Positions 34,652-44,225 of a DNA stretch of 64,000 nucleotides are shown here, piece by piece. The stretch is from an uncultured Roseovarius sp. (lineage in GTDB: Bacteria; Pseudomonadota; Alphaproteobacteria; Rhodobacterales; Rhodobacteraceae), in assembly GCA_951812895.1 (NCBI GenBank), contig OX638333.1:1912366-1976365 (forward strand), in the 5' to 3' direction. The number at the start of each line of letters is the position of its first letter. The stretch's first letter is position 1. A model generated the notes under the pieces. It was not told where the DNA came from, did no database searches, and saw nothing but the letters and a program-made list of their open reading frames with translations. Made by a program: the position numbers and the translations under genes.

Positions 34652-35539
34652 ATGCGGAAAACCACATTCATACTGCCGGTAATTGTTGTCGCCGCGATCG
34701 CTGCGCTGTCTTCAATCTTCATTGTTGATGAGCGTGAAAAGGCGCTTGTCCTGCAATTCGGCCGGGTTGTTAGCGTCAAAGAAGAACCAGGTCTTGGCTT
34801 TAAAATTCCGCTTATTCAGGAAGTCGTACGCTATGATGACAGAATCCTGAGCCGGGATATCGATCCGCTTGAAGTTACCCCGCTGGATGATCGGCGTTTG
34901 GTGGTCGACGCATTCGCGCGCTACCGAATCATCGATGTTGAGCAGTTCCGTCAGGCCGTTGGTGTTGGCGGGATTGCATTCGCCGAAGACCGTCTGGATT
35001 CGATCCTGCGTGCACAAACACGGGAAATTCTGGGTTCTGTGGCTTCGAACGATATTTTGAGTACGGACCGGGCCGCTTTGATGCTGCGCATTCGAAATGG
35101 TGCGGTTTCGCAAACGTCGACGCTTGGGGTAGAAATTGTCGATGTTCGCCTCAAACGGACTGACCTTCCAAGGCAGAACCTTGAAGCGACCTTTGCCCGG
35201 ATGCGGGCGGAACGTGAGCGGGAAGCTGCCGACGAACGTGCCCGTGGTAACGAGGCTGCGCAGCGGGTTCGTGCGCAGGCCGACCGGACCCAGGTTGAAA
35301 TCGTGTCAGAGGCGCGCCGGGAAGCAGAGATCATTCGTGGTGAAGCTGATGCCAAAAGGAACGCAATTTTCGCCACGGCCTTTGGGGCGGACCCGGAATT
35401 CTTTGAATTCTACCGTTCTCTCAATGCCTATCGCGTAGCGTTGCGCGGCGAAAACTCGACCATGGTGTTGTCACCGGATAGCGAATTTTTCAATTACTTA
35501 CGGTCGGATACAGGGGTTGAACCGGCACCCGCGCAATGA
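34652..35539 (+). CDS. hflC: FtsH protease modulator HflC
   Basis: 295 aa from ATG 34652, which follows AGGGAGATCAG; an in-frame upstream start inside hflK is not supported. One N-terminal transmembrane segment (FILPVIVVAAIAALSSIFIV) is followed by an SPFH domain (DEREKALVLQFGRVV) and a coiled coil (RAEREREAADERARGNEAAQ). Partner of HflK. Overlaps the DUF2065 gene by four bases (ATGA). Confidence 0.96.
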   Translation: MRKTTFILPVIVVAAIAALSSIFIVDEREKALVLQFGRVVSVKEEPGLGFKIPLIQEVVRYDDRILSRDIDPLEVTPLDDRRLVVDAFARYRIIDVEQFRQAVGVGGIAFAEDRLDSILRAQTREILGSVASNDILSTDRAALMLRIRNGAVSQTSTLGVEIVDVRLKRTDLPRQNLEATFARMRAEREREAADERARGNEAAQRVRAQADRTQVEIVSEARREAEIIRGEADAKRNAIFATAFGADPEFFEFYRSLNAYRVALRGENSTMVLSPDSEFFNYLRSDTGVEPAPAQ

Positions 35540-35733
35540 TCGGAACGATCTTTCTGGCCCTTGGGCTGGTGTTGATTGCAGAGGGGCTGGTCTATGCGCT
35601 GGCCCCTTCGATTGTTGAGCAGTTGCTGGCTATGCTGCGTACCATGTCCGAAGAACAACGCAGGGCGTTTGGCCTGGTGTCTTTGGCGATCGGTGTCGTT
35701 CTGGTATGGTGTGCCAAGATGTTGGGTGCTTGA
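35536..35733 (+). CDS. DUF2065 small membrane protein (YjeT type)
   Basis: 65 aa with two transmembrane segments (MIGTIFLALGLVLIAEGLVY and RRAFGLVSLAIGVVLVWCAK) joined by a short charged loop. Homologues sit downstream of hflC in many proteobacteria, as here, where start and stop overlap by four bases. Function unknown; context suggests a link to membrane-protein quality control. Confidence 0.9.
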   Translation: MIGTIFLALGLVLIAEGLVYALAPSIVEQLLAMLRTMSEEQRRAFGLVSLAIGVVLVWCAKMLGA

Positions 35734-35876
35734 TAAATTGGTTAACAACCCGTTCACATGCCTGTGACAATGTGTTGTGATCTTTGCGAACAGCAGATGC
35801 GTACCTACATAGCACACCAGAAGAAAGCATTGGCCCGTCCGATGACCTGATCGGAAACACCCAAGGAGTACCCCGC

Positions 35877-37340
35877 GTGAGAGCGAAATCCCTGACTATC
35901 CCCCAAACACAATCATATTCAATAAAGGCGCTTTGGTTGATGGCCTTGAGCATGGCTTTGGTCATTGCACAGGCCATCGTTGCACAGGCGCGGCCTGACA
36001 GCTTCGCTGACCTTGCCGAAAAGATCAGCCCATCGGTGGTTAACATCACCACTTCTACCGTGGTTGCGAGCGGGACCAACCAATCGCCCATCGTTCCCGA
36101 AGGTTCCCCTTTCGAGGATTTTTTCCGCGAGTTCCGTGATCGAAATGGCGAAGGAGACAGACCACGCCGGACATCGGCGCTTGGCTCTGGGTTTGTGATT
36201 TCAGAAGACGGTTACGTGGTGACAAACAACCATGTGATCGAATCCGCCGACGAGATCATCATTGAATTCTTTTCAGGTGAAGAATTGAAGGCAACCATTA
36301 TCGGAACTGACCCCAAGACCGATATCGCGCTGTTGAAGGTGGAAACCGATGAACCGCTGCCTTTCGTAAGCTTTGGCGACAGTGACACCGCGCGTGTCGG
36401 CGATTGGGTTGTCGCGATGGGCAATCCGTTGGGCCAGGGCTTTTCGGTCAGTGCGGGTATCGTTTCCGCGCGCAATCGAGCCCTGAGCGGTACCTATGAT
36501 GATTACATCCAGACCGACGCCGCCATTAATCGGGGAAATTCGGGCGGGCCGCTGTTCAATCTGGATGGAGACGTGATTGGTGTGAACACCGCAATTCTGT
36601 CGCCCAACGGTGGTTCGATCGGCATCGGATTTTCCATGGCGTCGAATGTTGTGACCCGTGTGGTTGATCAGTTGCAGGAATTTGGTGAAACCCGCCGCGG
36701 TTGGCTGGGCGTTCGTATTCAGGACGTGACAAGCGACGTTGCCGAAGCGATCGGGTTGGAAAACGTGACCGGTGCATTGGTGACGGACGTGCCCGCTGGC
36801 CCAGCCGAAGAAGCAGGGATGCTGGCCGGTGACGTGATCTTGTCCTTCGATGGAAAAGATGTAGCCGATACGCGTGAGTTGGTTCGCCAGGTTGGCAATA
36901 GCGAGGTCGGCAAAACCGTGCGTGTCGTGGTGTTTCGGGATGGAAAAACCCAGACGCTGAAAGTGACTTTGGGCCGCCGCGAATCTGCCGAAGGCGTTGT
37001 GCCTGCTGCACAGCCGGGTGGAGAGCCGGCAGAGCCGCAGGAAAAGGTGATCCTTGGCTTGACACTCAGCCCGCTGGACAACAACCTGCGTGACCAGCTG
37101 GGGCTGGACAGCGCGACCGCTGGCTTGGTGGTGCACGATGTGGATACATTGTCGGAAGCATACGAAAAGGGCATGCGCGCAGGTGATGTGATCACCGAAG
37201 CAGGTCAGCAAAAGCTTCAGGGGCTTCCTGATCTCGAAGATCGGATTGAAGACGCAAAAGAAGCGGGTCGCAAATCCATCCTGTTGCTGGTGCGGCGTGC
37301 CGGGGAACCCCGTTTTGTCGCGCTGTCATTGGACGGCTAA
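35877..37340 (+). CDS. degP: periplasmic serine protease, Do/DegP-DegQ family
   Basis: 487 aa from GTG 35877, with AAGGAG 9 bases upstream; a TTG at 35784 in frame is rejected. An N-terminal hydrophobic segment ends AIVAQA, a signal peptide. The catalytic triad is His119 (TNNHV), Asp149 (KTDIALL) and Ser222 (GNSGGPLF). Two PDZ domains follow, at about 270-370 (RRGWLGVRIQDV) and 390-485. It degrades or refolds misfolded envelope proteins. It follows hflK-hflC-DUF2065, a standard alphaproteobacterial order, with a 143-bp gap that could hold its own promoter. Confidence 0.95.
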   Translation: MRAKSLTIPQTQSYSIKALWLMALSMALVIAQAIVAQARPDSFADLAEKISPSVVNITTSTVVASGTNQSPIVPEGSPFEDFFREFRDRNGEGDRPRRTSALGSGFVISEDGYVVTNNHVIESADEIIIEFFSGEELKATIIGTDPKTDIALLKVETDEPLPFVSFGDSDTARVGDWVVAMGNPLGQGFSVSAGIVSARNRALSGTYDDYIQTDAAINRGNSGGPLFNLDGDVIGVNTAILSPNGGSIGIGFSMASNVVTRVVDQLQEFGETRRGWLGVRIQDVTSDVAEAIGLENVTGALVTDVPAGPAEEAGMLAGDVILSFDGKDVADTRELVRQVGNSEVGKTVRVVVFRDGKTQTLKVTLGRRESAEGVVPAAQPGGEPAEPQEKVILGLTLSPLDNNLRDQLGLDSATAGLVVHDVDTLSEAYEKGMRAGDVITEAGQQKLQGLPDLEDRIEDAKEAGRKSILLLVRRAGEPRFVALSLDG

Positions 37341-37374
37341 ACGACGATCCGAAACTTCCCAAACTTGCTTTGAT

Positions 37375-37402
37375 AGGCGTCCCGAATCCCGGGGCGCCTT
37401 TT
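37375..37402 (+). terminator. intrinsic terminator after degP
   Basis: AGGCGTCCCG pairs with CGGGGCGCCT around an AATCC loop (one T-G pair), followed by TTTT. It closes the hflK-hflC-DUF2065-degP operon just before the convergent DUF1643 gene. Confidence 0.8.
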
Positions 37403-37407
37403 CCATT

Positions 37408-37965
37408 TCAGTGAGGGAAGTCGATAAGAGCGGTGTCTTTACGCAGGTAAAGCGGATGCTTGGCAGAGCCGTCTTTGTTTAGGCCCAAACATTTCAGCGG
37501 TTTACCCGTTGCCGTCATCGCGGAGATGACGGTTTGCACAATCGGTTGGAAACGTTGGTGCAGCTTGCCGTAGGCCAGAACGATGGTTTCAGACTCTGTT
37601 GCCATGTCGACAAGGGTAGGAATATTCGCTGGGCTGCAGGCCAGATCGGGATCGGCTGGGATATCTTTGGGCGACGTGGCCCGCCAGTCGAGAACATTGC
37701 CCTTGAGGTAGCGGGTAAACCCCCAATCACGCGAGAACATCAGCTCGCGGTGGCAGGTCGGGTCGGACACCTCTGCACCGGCAACCGAAGGATTCATACC
37801 GATGAACAGGATCGTGCGGGCCGTTTCGCCTGTTGCAGTCCAGTCGCGAGTGAGCGCCTGCCGATATCGCCCGCATTCAGAAAATGTTGCGCCGCCGATT
37901 ACCCCATCGGGCAGCCGTAGCCGTACCTTGCCGCCGGGATCATGTAACTGGTCAGGATTGGCCAT
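37408..37965 (-). CDS. DUF1643 domain protein
   Basis: 185 aa from ATG 37965, two bases after the truB stop; upstream in-frame starts fall inside truB. Core sequence includes SECGRYRQALTRDW, RTILFIGMNPSVAGAEVSDPT and LVLAYGKLH, typical of DUF1643. Function unknown. It ends the rbfA-DUF2233-truB operon, where it is likely a passenger. Confidence 0.88.
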   Translation of the reverse strand: MANPDQLHDPGGKVRLRLPDGVIGGATFSECGRYRQALTRDWTATGETARTILFIGMNPSVAGAEVSDPTCHRELMFSRDWGFTRYLKGNVLDWRATSPKDIPADPDLACSPANIPTLVDMATESETIVLAYGKLHQRFQPIVQTVISAMTATGKPLKCLGLNKDGSAKHPLYLRKDTALIDFPH

Positions 37966-37966
37966 T

Positions 37967-38890
37967 TTACGATCCTTCAAGGGGGGCTGAATTGAAGACC
38001 CGGCTGGGATGCAGTTCGCCCGATTTGAACCGGCCCACAGCGACTGCCTGGCCCTTGTAAGATACCCAGCATTCATCGCCATATTCTACATCACGCGCAA
38101 TCACCATGCCCGGGTTACCGTTGCGCAGTTTCGTCGCGGCCTCTGCGGTGCAGGTAACTTCTGGCAGGTTGGCCAGCCCATCCTCCAGCGGGCGCAGATG
38201 GGTATCAAGCTCGGGTGTATGTGCAAGCGCATCTATCGTTTCGATGCTCAGGCCCTCAGTTGCAACAAACGGGCCTGACCAGAGCCGTCGCAGCCAGGCG
38301 ACATGCCCAAAACACCCAATAACTTCACCCAGATCACGCGCGATAGAGCGGACGTAGCCACCCTTGCCACAGGTCATTTCAAGGGTGACATGGTCGGCAT
38401 CGGGGCGGTTGGTCAGGAGCAGCTCTTCGACCCAAAGAGGCCGTGCGGCGAGGGTCACATCATCTCCATCACGGGCCAGCTTGTAGGCCCGCTGACCATC
38501 TATCTTTACAGCAGAAAACTTTGGCGGAACTTGTTTGATGTCGCCAACAAACTCGCCGAGCGCAGACTTGATTGCTTCATCGTCGGGTCGCAAGTCAGAC
38601 TGAGCAATAACCTCACCCTCGGCATCATCTGTGTTGGTGGCCTGCCCAAGCCGAACAGAGAATTCATAAGCTTTAAGCGCATCGGTGATATAGGGAACCG
38701 TTTTTGTCGCCTCGCCCAAGGCGACGGCAAGAACACCCGTTGCCGCAGGGTCCAATGTTCCGGCATGGCCTGCTTTTTTTGCCTGGAACGCCCAGCGGAC
38801 TTTGTTCACCACCGCGGTGGAAGTCATGCCGGCGGGTTTATCCACCACCAGCCACCCCGAGATATCCCGGCCCTTGCGCTTGCGTCCCAT
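37967..38890 (-). CDS. truB: tRNA pseudouridine(55) synthase TruB
   Basis: 307 aa from ATG 38890 ([24 protein letters not shown]); a TTG two codons earlier is less likely. The catalytic Asp is in [24 protein letters not shown]-terminal PUA-like part is present ([20 protein letters not shown]-like region). TruB makes pseudouridine 55 in the T-loop of all elongator tRNAs. It belongs to an operon with rbfA upstream, joining tRNA modification with ribosome maturation. Confidence 0.96.
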   Translation of the reverse strand: MGRKRKGRDISGWLVVDKPAGMTSTAVVNKVRWAFQAKKAGHAGTLDPAATGVLAVALGEATKTVPYITDALKAYEFSVRLGQATNTDDAEGEVIAQSDLRPDDEAIKSALGEFVGDIKQVPPKFSAVKIDGQRAYKLARDGDDVTLAARPLWVEELLLTNRPDADHVTLEMTCGKGGYVRSIARDLGEVIGCFGHVAWLRRLWSGPFVATEGLSIETIDALAHTPELDTHLRPLEDGLANLPEVTCTAEAATKLRNGNPGMVIARDVEYGDECWVSYKGQAVAVGRFKSGELHPSRVFNSAPLEGS

Positions 38891-38949
38891 AATCAACCTT
38901 GTGTTTTGGTTCAGATGCGCGGGCTACCAACCCGTGCCGTCCGCGTCAA

Positions 38950-39711
38950 TCACTCTGCGGGGCCAACGACACCCACGATCGGGCCCATAGGAAATCCGCG
39001 ATCATGCCGCGATATGCCCGGCGCATAAAGTCGCGAAACTTTGCCATCGAAATACAGCGCCTGAGGTATCTCCAGAACATCGCGGAACAGAGTGCCGAAG
39101 GTATGGAAGTTTACCGGCTCTTCGGAAATCACGAAATAGATCTGCTGGCCATCCTCTGACGTGCCAACGCCGTTGCGAACATAACGGCTGTCACTGTGTT
39201 TCAGAAACCTTGGGTGCAGTTTCCCATCGATCACCAGCATGGGCCCGGATTGCGTGGCGAAATCACAGGCATATTCTTGTTCTACAAAGCGCAGGCTTTC
39301 GATCACGTCTGCGCGGGTGTCCCGGATGCAAAATACGCCATTGGGTAAAAGGCCGAAATTTCCCGGGCCGTCAGATGTAACAATCCGACTTTGCTCAATG
39401 CCGTTTTCAACAAACAGGCCAACGGGACCAAGGTCGTTGTGATACATGCCTGCATTCATGGCCATCATCAGGGATTGGCCGTCTTCTGACAGCATATTGT
39501 CAATCTTGCGGAAACTGCCCAGAACCTTTCCGGTCGCGCTGTCACTGTGGAATAAACGAAGCTCCTGGCTGGCATCAACCTCGCAGACAGTGAAGTTGGC
39601 GCCGCGATGTTCGATGGTCTCACAATTAACAGCGTTGGCCTTGGCTGGCAGAGCCATGGCCAGCAACAAAGCGGCAATTCTGTCAGCTTTCCAAATCACG
39701 TTTGACTTCAT
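38950..39711 (-). CDS. phosphodiester glycosidase (DUF2233/NAGPA-like) family, exported
   Basis: 253 aa from ATG 39711, overlapping rbfA by 29 bases. The first 25 residues are a signal peptide ([20 protein letters not shown]). Family motifs: [33 protein letters not shown] and [21 protein letters not shown]. Relatives include the human uncovering enzyme that cleaves GlcNAc-phosphodiesters; bacterial substrates are unknown. It is inserted between rbfA and truB, so it is probably transcribed with them although its product is periplasmic. Confidence 0.88.
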   Translation of the reverse strand: MKSNVIWKADRIAALLLAMALPAKANAVNCETIEHRGANFTVCEVDASQELRLFHSDSATGKVLGSFRKIDNMLSEDGQSLMMAMNAGMYHNDLGPVGLFVENGIEQSRIVTSDGPGNFGLLPNGVFCIRDTRADVIESLRFVEQEYACDFATQSGPMLVIDGKLHPRFLKHSDSRYVRNGVGTSEDGQQIYFVISEEPVNFHTFGTLFRDVLEIPQALYFDGKVSRLYAPGISRHDRGFPMGPIVGVVGPAE

Positions 39712-40078
39712 CCTGATTGAACAGCCGCCGGGTTTCGTCCATCTGGTCAAAGGTTTCATCAATGCGGAAACGAAGATCAGGGGCGTATTTCAGCGACAGT
39801 TTCTTGCCAATGATGCGGCGCAGCTCGCCCTTGTTTCGGGCCAACAGGGCAACGACATCCTCGCGCCCCTGACCACCCAGAGGCAGGACATATGCCGTGG
39901 CCACCTTAAGATCGGGGGATGTGCGCACCTCGCCGACAGTAACTGACAGGCGGTTCAGGTCGGGGTCATGCACATCTCCACGTGCCAACACCTCGGACAG
40001 CGTTCGGCGAATGAGTTCGCCAACACGTAATTGTCGCTGAGAGGGGCCGGGGCCATCGTGAAATTTGTTCTTTGCCAT
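39683..40078 (-). CDS. rbfA: ribosome-binding factor A
   Basis: 131 aa from ATG 40078 ([20 protein letters not shown]). KH-fold protein needed for late 30S maturation and 16S 5'-end processing. The family core is [21 protein letters not shown] and [22 protein letters not shown]. First gene of an operon running to truB and DUF1643, divergent from dapB with 86 bp between the start codons. Confidence 0.95.
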   Translation of the reverse strand: MAKNKFHDGPGPSQRQLRVGELIRRTLSEVLARGDVHDPDLNRLSVTVGEVRTSPDLKVATAYVLPLGGQGREDVVALLARNKGELRRIIGKKLSLKYAPDLRFRIDETFDQMDETRRLFNQDEVKRDLES

Positions 40079-40164
40079 AATTGTAGCATCTAAGCTTTCA
40101 GTCCGGCTTTGCCAAGCGGTGATACGCGCGCTAAGGAAGGCAGACGAATAACAGGAGATTTCAC

Positions 40165-40989
40165 ATGGCAGATTTGCCGGGGATCGTGGTGACGGGTGCA
40201 TCGGGCCGGATGGGGCAGATGCTGATAGAAACCATATTGCACAGCGACCGTGTTCGTCTGGTCGGTGCGCTCGAACGGTCAGGCCATAACTGGATTGGTC
40301 AGGATGTGGGCCTGGCGATGGGTGGCACAGAACTTGGCGTTGTGGTCACCGATGATCCGTTAGAGATTTTCGCAAAGGCGCATGCGGTTATTGATTTCAC
40401 CGCCCCGGCGGCAACGGTGGGTTTTGCTGCGCTGGCCGCGCAGGCACGGTGTGTGCATGTGATCGGGACGACGGGCATGTCAGACGGCGATTTGAAAAAA
40501 CTGAATGCGGCGGGCAGGCATGCGGTGATCGTGCGCGCCGGGAATATGAGCCTTGGTGTTAACCTGTTGGTGCAGCTGACCAAAAAGGTGGCGGCTGCGC
40601 TGGATGAGGATTTTGACATCGAAGTGATCGAGTCGCACCACAATCAGAAGGTGGACGCGCCATCGGGCACGGCGCTGATGCTGGGCGAAGCCGCAGCAGA
40701 AGGGCGTGGCGTGTCACTGTCAAACGCGGCAGACCGGGGTCGTGATGGCATCACCGGAAAGCGCGAGCGTGGGCGCATTGGGTTTCATGCAATTCGTGGC
40801 GGGGACATTGTGGGCGAACATGATGTGCTGTTCGCAGCCCCTGGTGAGCGGATTACGTTGCGCCATGTGGCCAGTGATCGGGCGGTGTTTGCCCGTGGCG
40901 CGCTTAAGGCCGCGTTGTGGGGGCAGGGCAAGAAGCCGGGTGAGTACGATATGCTGGATGTGCTGGGATTGAACGAAACAGCTTCATAG
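40165..40989 (+). CDS. dapB: 4-hydroxy-tetrahydrodipicolinate reductase
   Basis: 274 aa. NAD(P)H site [14 protein letters not shown] at the N-terminus and catalytic motif [19 protein letters not shown]. It catalyses the second dedicated step of diaminopimelate and lysine synthesis. ACAGGAGAT precedes the ATG. Divergent from rbfA and not in an operon with other lysine genes. Confidence 0.97.
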   Translation: MADLPGIVVTGASGRMGQMLIETILHSDRVRLVGALERSGHNWIGQDVGLAMGGTELGVVVTDDPLEIFAKAHAVIDFTAPAATVGFAALAAQARCVHVIGTTGMSDGDLKKLNAAGRHAVIVRAGNMSLGVNLLVQLTKKVAAALDEDFDIEVIESHHNQKVDAPSGTALMLGEAAAEGRGVSLSNAADRGRDGITGKRERGRIGFHAIRGGDIVGEHDVLFAAPGERITLRHVASDRAVFARGALKAALWGQGKKPGEYDMLDVLGLNETAS

Positions 40990-41022
40990 GGGCAGCTTGC
41001 TGATATCGGGTAGAACGCGTCG

Positions 41023-41199
41023 TTAAAAATCGACAGCGATCCCCTTTTTCTCCCAATCACCATAGCGCACAGGCTCTGGCCCCTTGCGGCCACCAAGCTC
41101 TTTTGGCAACTCAGGTTCTTTGGCCACGCGACGACGTTCCTCGGCCTCGGCAAGAGCACGGAGGGCTGCGGGTGGAAGGTCTTGTTTGTCAGAGTCCAT
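41023..41199 (-). CDS. SdhAF4-like (DUF1674) small protein
   Basis: 58 aa from ATG 41199. It ends in PVRYGDWEKKGIAVDF, the conserved C-terminus of DUF1674/SDHAF4 proteins, which bind flavinylated SdhA and help assemble succinate dehydrogenase. The N-terminal half is a charged Ala/Glu/Arg stretch. It is convergent with dapB and divergent from rsmB, with start codons 70 bp apart. Confidence 0.85.
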   Translation of the reverse strand: MDSDKQDLPPAALRALAEAEERRRVAKEPELPKELGGRKGPEPVRYGDWEKKGIAVDF

Positions 41200-41268
41200 G
41201 GTTGGGCTTTCTAAGATGTGCTGCCCCTGATATATGCCGCGCCTGACCAAAGGCCAAGGATCAAGCTG

Positions 41269-42541
41269 ATGAATTCCAGACCAGTCTCTGCCCGCAAGGC
41301 CGCGGTGCGCTTGCTTGATCAGGTGTTAGGTGAGGGGCGAATGCTCTCTGACTTGCTTGATGGTTCTGCGCTCGCCGGGCTTGATCCGGCGGATCGTGCG
41401 CGGGGGCAGCGGTTGGCCGTCGATACCCTGCGGGGGTTGGAGCGGGCAGATCGTATTCTGGATAGTCACCTGCGCAAACGGCCTCCGGTGCATGTGCGCA
41501 ATGCCCTGCGTCTCGGCACGGTAGAGCTGTGTATGGGTGGTGATGCGCATGGTGTGGTGAATGAAATTTCAGGGATTGCTGGTGGGGCAAAAAACAACCG
41601 TGCATTCAAAGGGTTGGCAAATGCGGTTTTGCGCAAGGTTGCGGACGAGGATGTCACCCGTTGGAAAGATTTGCGAACCCCAAGGATGCCTGCATGGCTA
41701 CGCACGCCGCTGGTGAAGACCTATGGCGGTGGGCGTGTTTCGGCAATGGAGGCTGCGCATTTTGAGGGGGCGCCGTTGGATCTGACGGCGAAAGGGGATG
41801 CTGCTGAATTGGCCAGTCGTTTGGGTGGAGTGTTGTTACCCACGGTTTCCGTTCGGCTGGATGATCCGGGGCGGGTTTCGGCCTTGCCTGGATATGACAC
41901 CGGAGAGTGGTGGGTGCAGGACGCGGCGGCGGCTTTGCCGGTGCGGCTGTTGGACCCTAAACCCGGTGAGCGCGTTCTTGATCTGTGCGCGGCGCCAGGG
42001 GGCAAAACGATGCAGTTGGCCGCGGCAGGTGCAGAGGTTACAGCGCTTGATCTGTCCGAAACGCGGATGGAAAAAATTCAACAAAATCTGACACGTACGG
42101 GGCTATCAGCGCAGTGTATCGTGGAGGATGCGTTGGAGCATCAGGGGGGGGGCTTATGATGCGATTTTGCTGGATGCGCCTTGCTCTGCAACAGGGACGA
42201 TTCGGAGGCATCCTGATCTGCCCTATGTGCGGGATGGAGCCGATATTGAGCCTACGATAGCGTTGCAGGCGACGATGTTGGATCATGCGCTGTCGCTGCT
42301 CGCGCCCAATGGCAGGTTGGTTTTCTGTACATGCTCACTATTCCCGCAAGAGGGAGAAGATCAAGTATCTCAGGCGCTTACGCGTCATGAAGGTTTGTAC
42401 GTTGATCGTAACATTGCCCATCTTCCTGGAGTTGAAGAGGGTTGGCGTAGCGATGAGGGCGGACTGCGGCTGCGGCCGGATTACTGGCCTGAGCTTGGTG
42501 GGATGGACGGGTTCTATATGGCGGTTCTGAAGCGGGCGTGA
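41269..42541 (+). pseudogene. rsmB: rsmB, 16S rRNA m5C967 methyltransferase, frameshifted at a run of nine G
   Basis: The reading frame from ATG 41269 (or GTG 41218) encodes the NusB-like RNA-binding domain and the SAM-binding motif LDLCAAPGGKTMQLAAAG, then meets TGA at 42157. The missing part continues in the next frame from 42144 to 42541 with LLDAPCSATGTIRRHP and CTCSLFPQEGE, which hold the two cysteines needed for m5C transfer. The switch is at a G9 tract, 42144-42152; eight Gs would restore one frame of about 423 codons reading HQGGAYDAILLDAPCS. Options: sequencing or assembly error in a homopolymer, real null mutation, slippage-based phase variation, or rare ribosomal slippage. The flanking frames are otherwise undamaged, arguing that any loss is recent. 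Confidence 0.9.
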
Positions 42542-42583
42542 AGTCCCACACCAGAAATGGTTAACGCACTTAAATTGGCCAAA

Positions 42584-42612
42584 ACAGGGGGTGACATCCG
42601 TACACCCCCTGT
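42584..42612. terminator. perfect 10-bp hairpin, probable terminator
   Basis: ACAGGGGGTG (42584-42593) and CACCCCCTGT (42603-42612) are exact inverted repeats with a 9-nt loop. TTTT follows on the minus strand, so it could end the fdhD-moeA transcript; the plus strand lacks a T-run, so termination of rsmB is less sure. Confidence 0.6.
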
Positions 42613-42768
42613 GCACCCCTCGTACACCGCCGCGATGCAGCGAGAGTGTTGCGTGAAATTATGAACAGACCGAACGTTGATGGTCCTTGGGGTGCAATTT
42701 TCAGAACTTTGTTTGGTTGGAAGCGGAACATCAAACGCACGCCCCGCGCGGAATCAAACCCGCAGGGC

Positions 42769-42909
42769 GCCGCGCGATCGTCAGGTCGCCCCCCGGACTG
42801 ACGATTGGGTGACGTCAGAGCAACGCATTTAAGTTTTGCGGATATGGCTGAGATAAAGTTCCCAGCACCAACGAGTGTACGCCATTCCGCGGCCTGACGA
42901 TCACGCGGC
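42769..42909. repeat. 141-bp element bounded by 21-bp inverted repeats
   Basis: The ends 42769-42789 and 42889-42909 are inverted repeats matching at 19 of 21 positions, sharing the core GATCGTCAGG. A third, shorter copy of CTGACGAT sits just inside the left end at 42798-42805. There is no coding content. It could be a small non-autonomous mobile element or the foot of a long RNA hairpin. No flanking target duplication is evident. Confidence 0.5.
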
Positions 42910-42965
42910 TTAGTCCTGAAAGGCCTACGCCCGCTCAAGGTCAAAGGTCGTATTTTCACACGCCC

Positions 42966-44225
42966 CTACAGAATGCTCGCGAACGGGATGTAGCGTACCG
43001 GCGTCCCCGGCGTTATCGTTGCTGCACCGTCCGGCAGCTCAACTAATCCTTCGGCCCAGCTTAACCCGCTGATCCGTCCCGACCCTTCGGATTTGAATAC
43101 CTCTGCCTGCCCGTCCCGAACGCGTGCACGGAGGTATTCACGGCGACCGGGCTTTTTGGCTTTCGCGAATGCTGCAGGCAGCATGAAGCCCTGTGGCGCG
43201 CACCAGTCAGAACCGGCGAGCAGAGCCATTGCGGGGCGGGCAAAGATCAGCGTACAGACCAGTGCCGCCACCGGGTTGCCCGGCAGGCCAAAGACCGGTG
43301 TTCCGTTCCACATACCCAATGCCAGAGGGCGGCCCGGTTTCAGCGCGATGCGCCATTCGGCCATTGCACCCGCTTCGTTCAGGAGGGCAGAGACGTGATC
43401 TTCATCCCCTGAAGAGACCCCGCCGGATGTCAGGATGATATCTGCCTGCTCTGCCGCCTGATCAAGCGCGTGGCGCAGGGCATCGCGGTCATCGGGAATG
43501 CGGCCAAGATCGACAACATCATAGCCGAACTGCGCGGACAATGCCGTCAGCATCGGGCGATTGGCATCATAGATTTGCCCGGGTTGGGCGCTATCACCGG
43601 GTTCGACCAGTTCGTCCCCGGTGGAAATCACCGCGACGCGCAGCCGGTCAAAGACGGGCAATTCTGAAACGCCCACTGCGGCGGCCAATGCCAAGTCGGC
43701 GGGGGTTAGAATCCGGCCTGATTGCAAAATGCTCTGGCCCTGTTCGACATCTTCGCCGGCACGGCGGGTGTTGGCCCCGGGTTTGATACCTGCACGAAAG
43801 GCGATTTTGTCTTCGCCGAGTGTTACATCCTCTTGCAGGATTACGGTATCGACACCTTCGGGCACCGCGGCACCTGTCAGAATGCGTACAGCGTGGCCCG
43901 GAGGTACGATCGAGCCCAAGGGCACCCCGGCGGCAGAGCGCCCCGCGACCAGTGGCAGGATCTGATCGCCAGACCCGAGAAAGGCATGGGCAAAGCCATA
44001 TCCATCTACCGCAGAATTTGCCTCGGGTGGATTGGAGCGCCGGGCGGTGACGGGCGCGGCCAGAACGCGGCCCAAGGCATTGGTCAGGGGAACAGTGTCC
44101 CGACCCACCGCGGGCCGCAGGCGCGCGCGCAGCATGTCCAGCGCGTCATTGACGGGAGTCCAGTCGGCACCTGCGGGCAGCGCGAAACAATCGTCGCGCA
44201 GGGGAGGAGGCCGCAACCTACTCAC
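42966..44225 (-). CDS. moeA: molybdopterin molybdotransferase MoeA
   Basis: 419 aa. It inserts molybdate into adenylylated molybdopterin. Motifs: SAVDGYGF, VRILTGAAVPEGVDTVILQED, ISTGDELVEPG and TSGGVSSGDEDHV, then FGLPGNPVAALV. Last gene of the fdhD-mobA-mobB-moeA operon, each overlapping the next by four bases. The whole set prepares the cofactor for molybdoenzymes such as the formate dehydrogenase at 60780. Confidence 0.96.
   Translation of the reverse strand: MSRLRPPPLRDDCFALPAGADWTPVNDALDMLRARLRPAVGRDTVPLTNALGRVLAAPVTARRSNPPEANSAVDGYGFAHAFLGSGDQILPLVAGRSAAGVPLGSIVPPGHAVRILTGAAVPEGVDTVILQEDVTLGEDKIAFRAGIKPGANTRRAGEDVEQGQSILQSGRILTPADLALAAAVGVSELPVFDRLRVAVISTGDELVEPGDSAQPGQIYDANRPMLTALSAQFGYDVVDLGRIPDDRDALRHALDQAAEQADIILTSGGVSSGDEDHVSALLNEAGAMAEWRIALKPGRPLALGMWNGTPVFGLPGNPVAALVCTLIFARPAMALLAGSDWCAPQGFMLPAAFAKAKKPGRREYLRARVRDGQAEVFKSEGSGRISGLSWAEGLVELPDGAATITPGTPVRYIPFASIL

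Larger units (their letters stand above)
42542..42965. other. 424-bp non-coding stretch between rsmB and moeA
   Basis: Both flanking genes end here (convergent). It holds a strong hairpin at 42584-42612 and a 141-bp inverted-repeat element at 42769-42909. A 46-codon frame at 42661-42801 has no ribosome site and is not accepted. In related genomes I expect other genes after rsmB, so this may be a rearrangement scar; nothing else is recognised. Confidence 0.6.

Noticed and set aside
36273-37211. 312-codon antisense frame within degP
   Set aside because: Shadow of degP; composition atypical of real proteins.
42661-42801. 46-codon frame starting MNRPNVDGPWGAIF in the rsmB-moeA gap
   Set aside because: No ribosome site, and its end lies in the inverted-repeat element; no family resemblance.
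42721-42830. tRNA-like GCGGGTTTGATTCCGC on the minus strand
   Set aside because: The T-arm stem does not pair beyond two bases and no anticodon or D arm fits around it.
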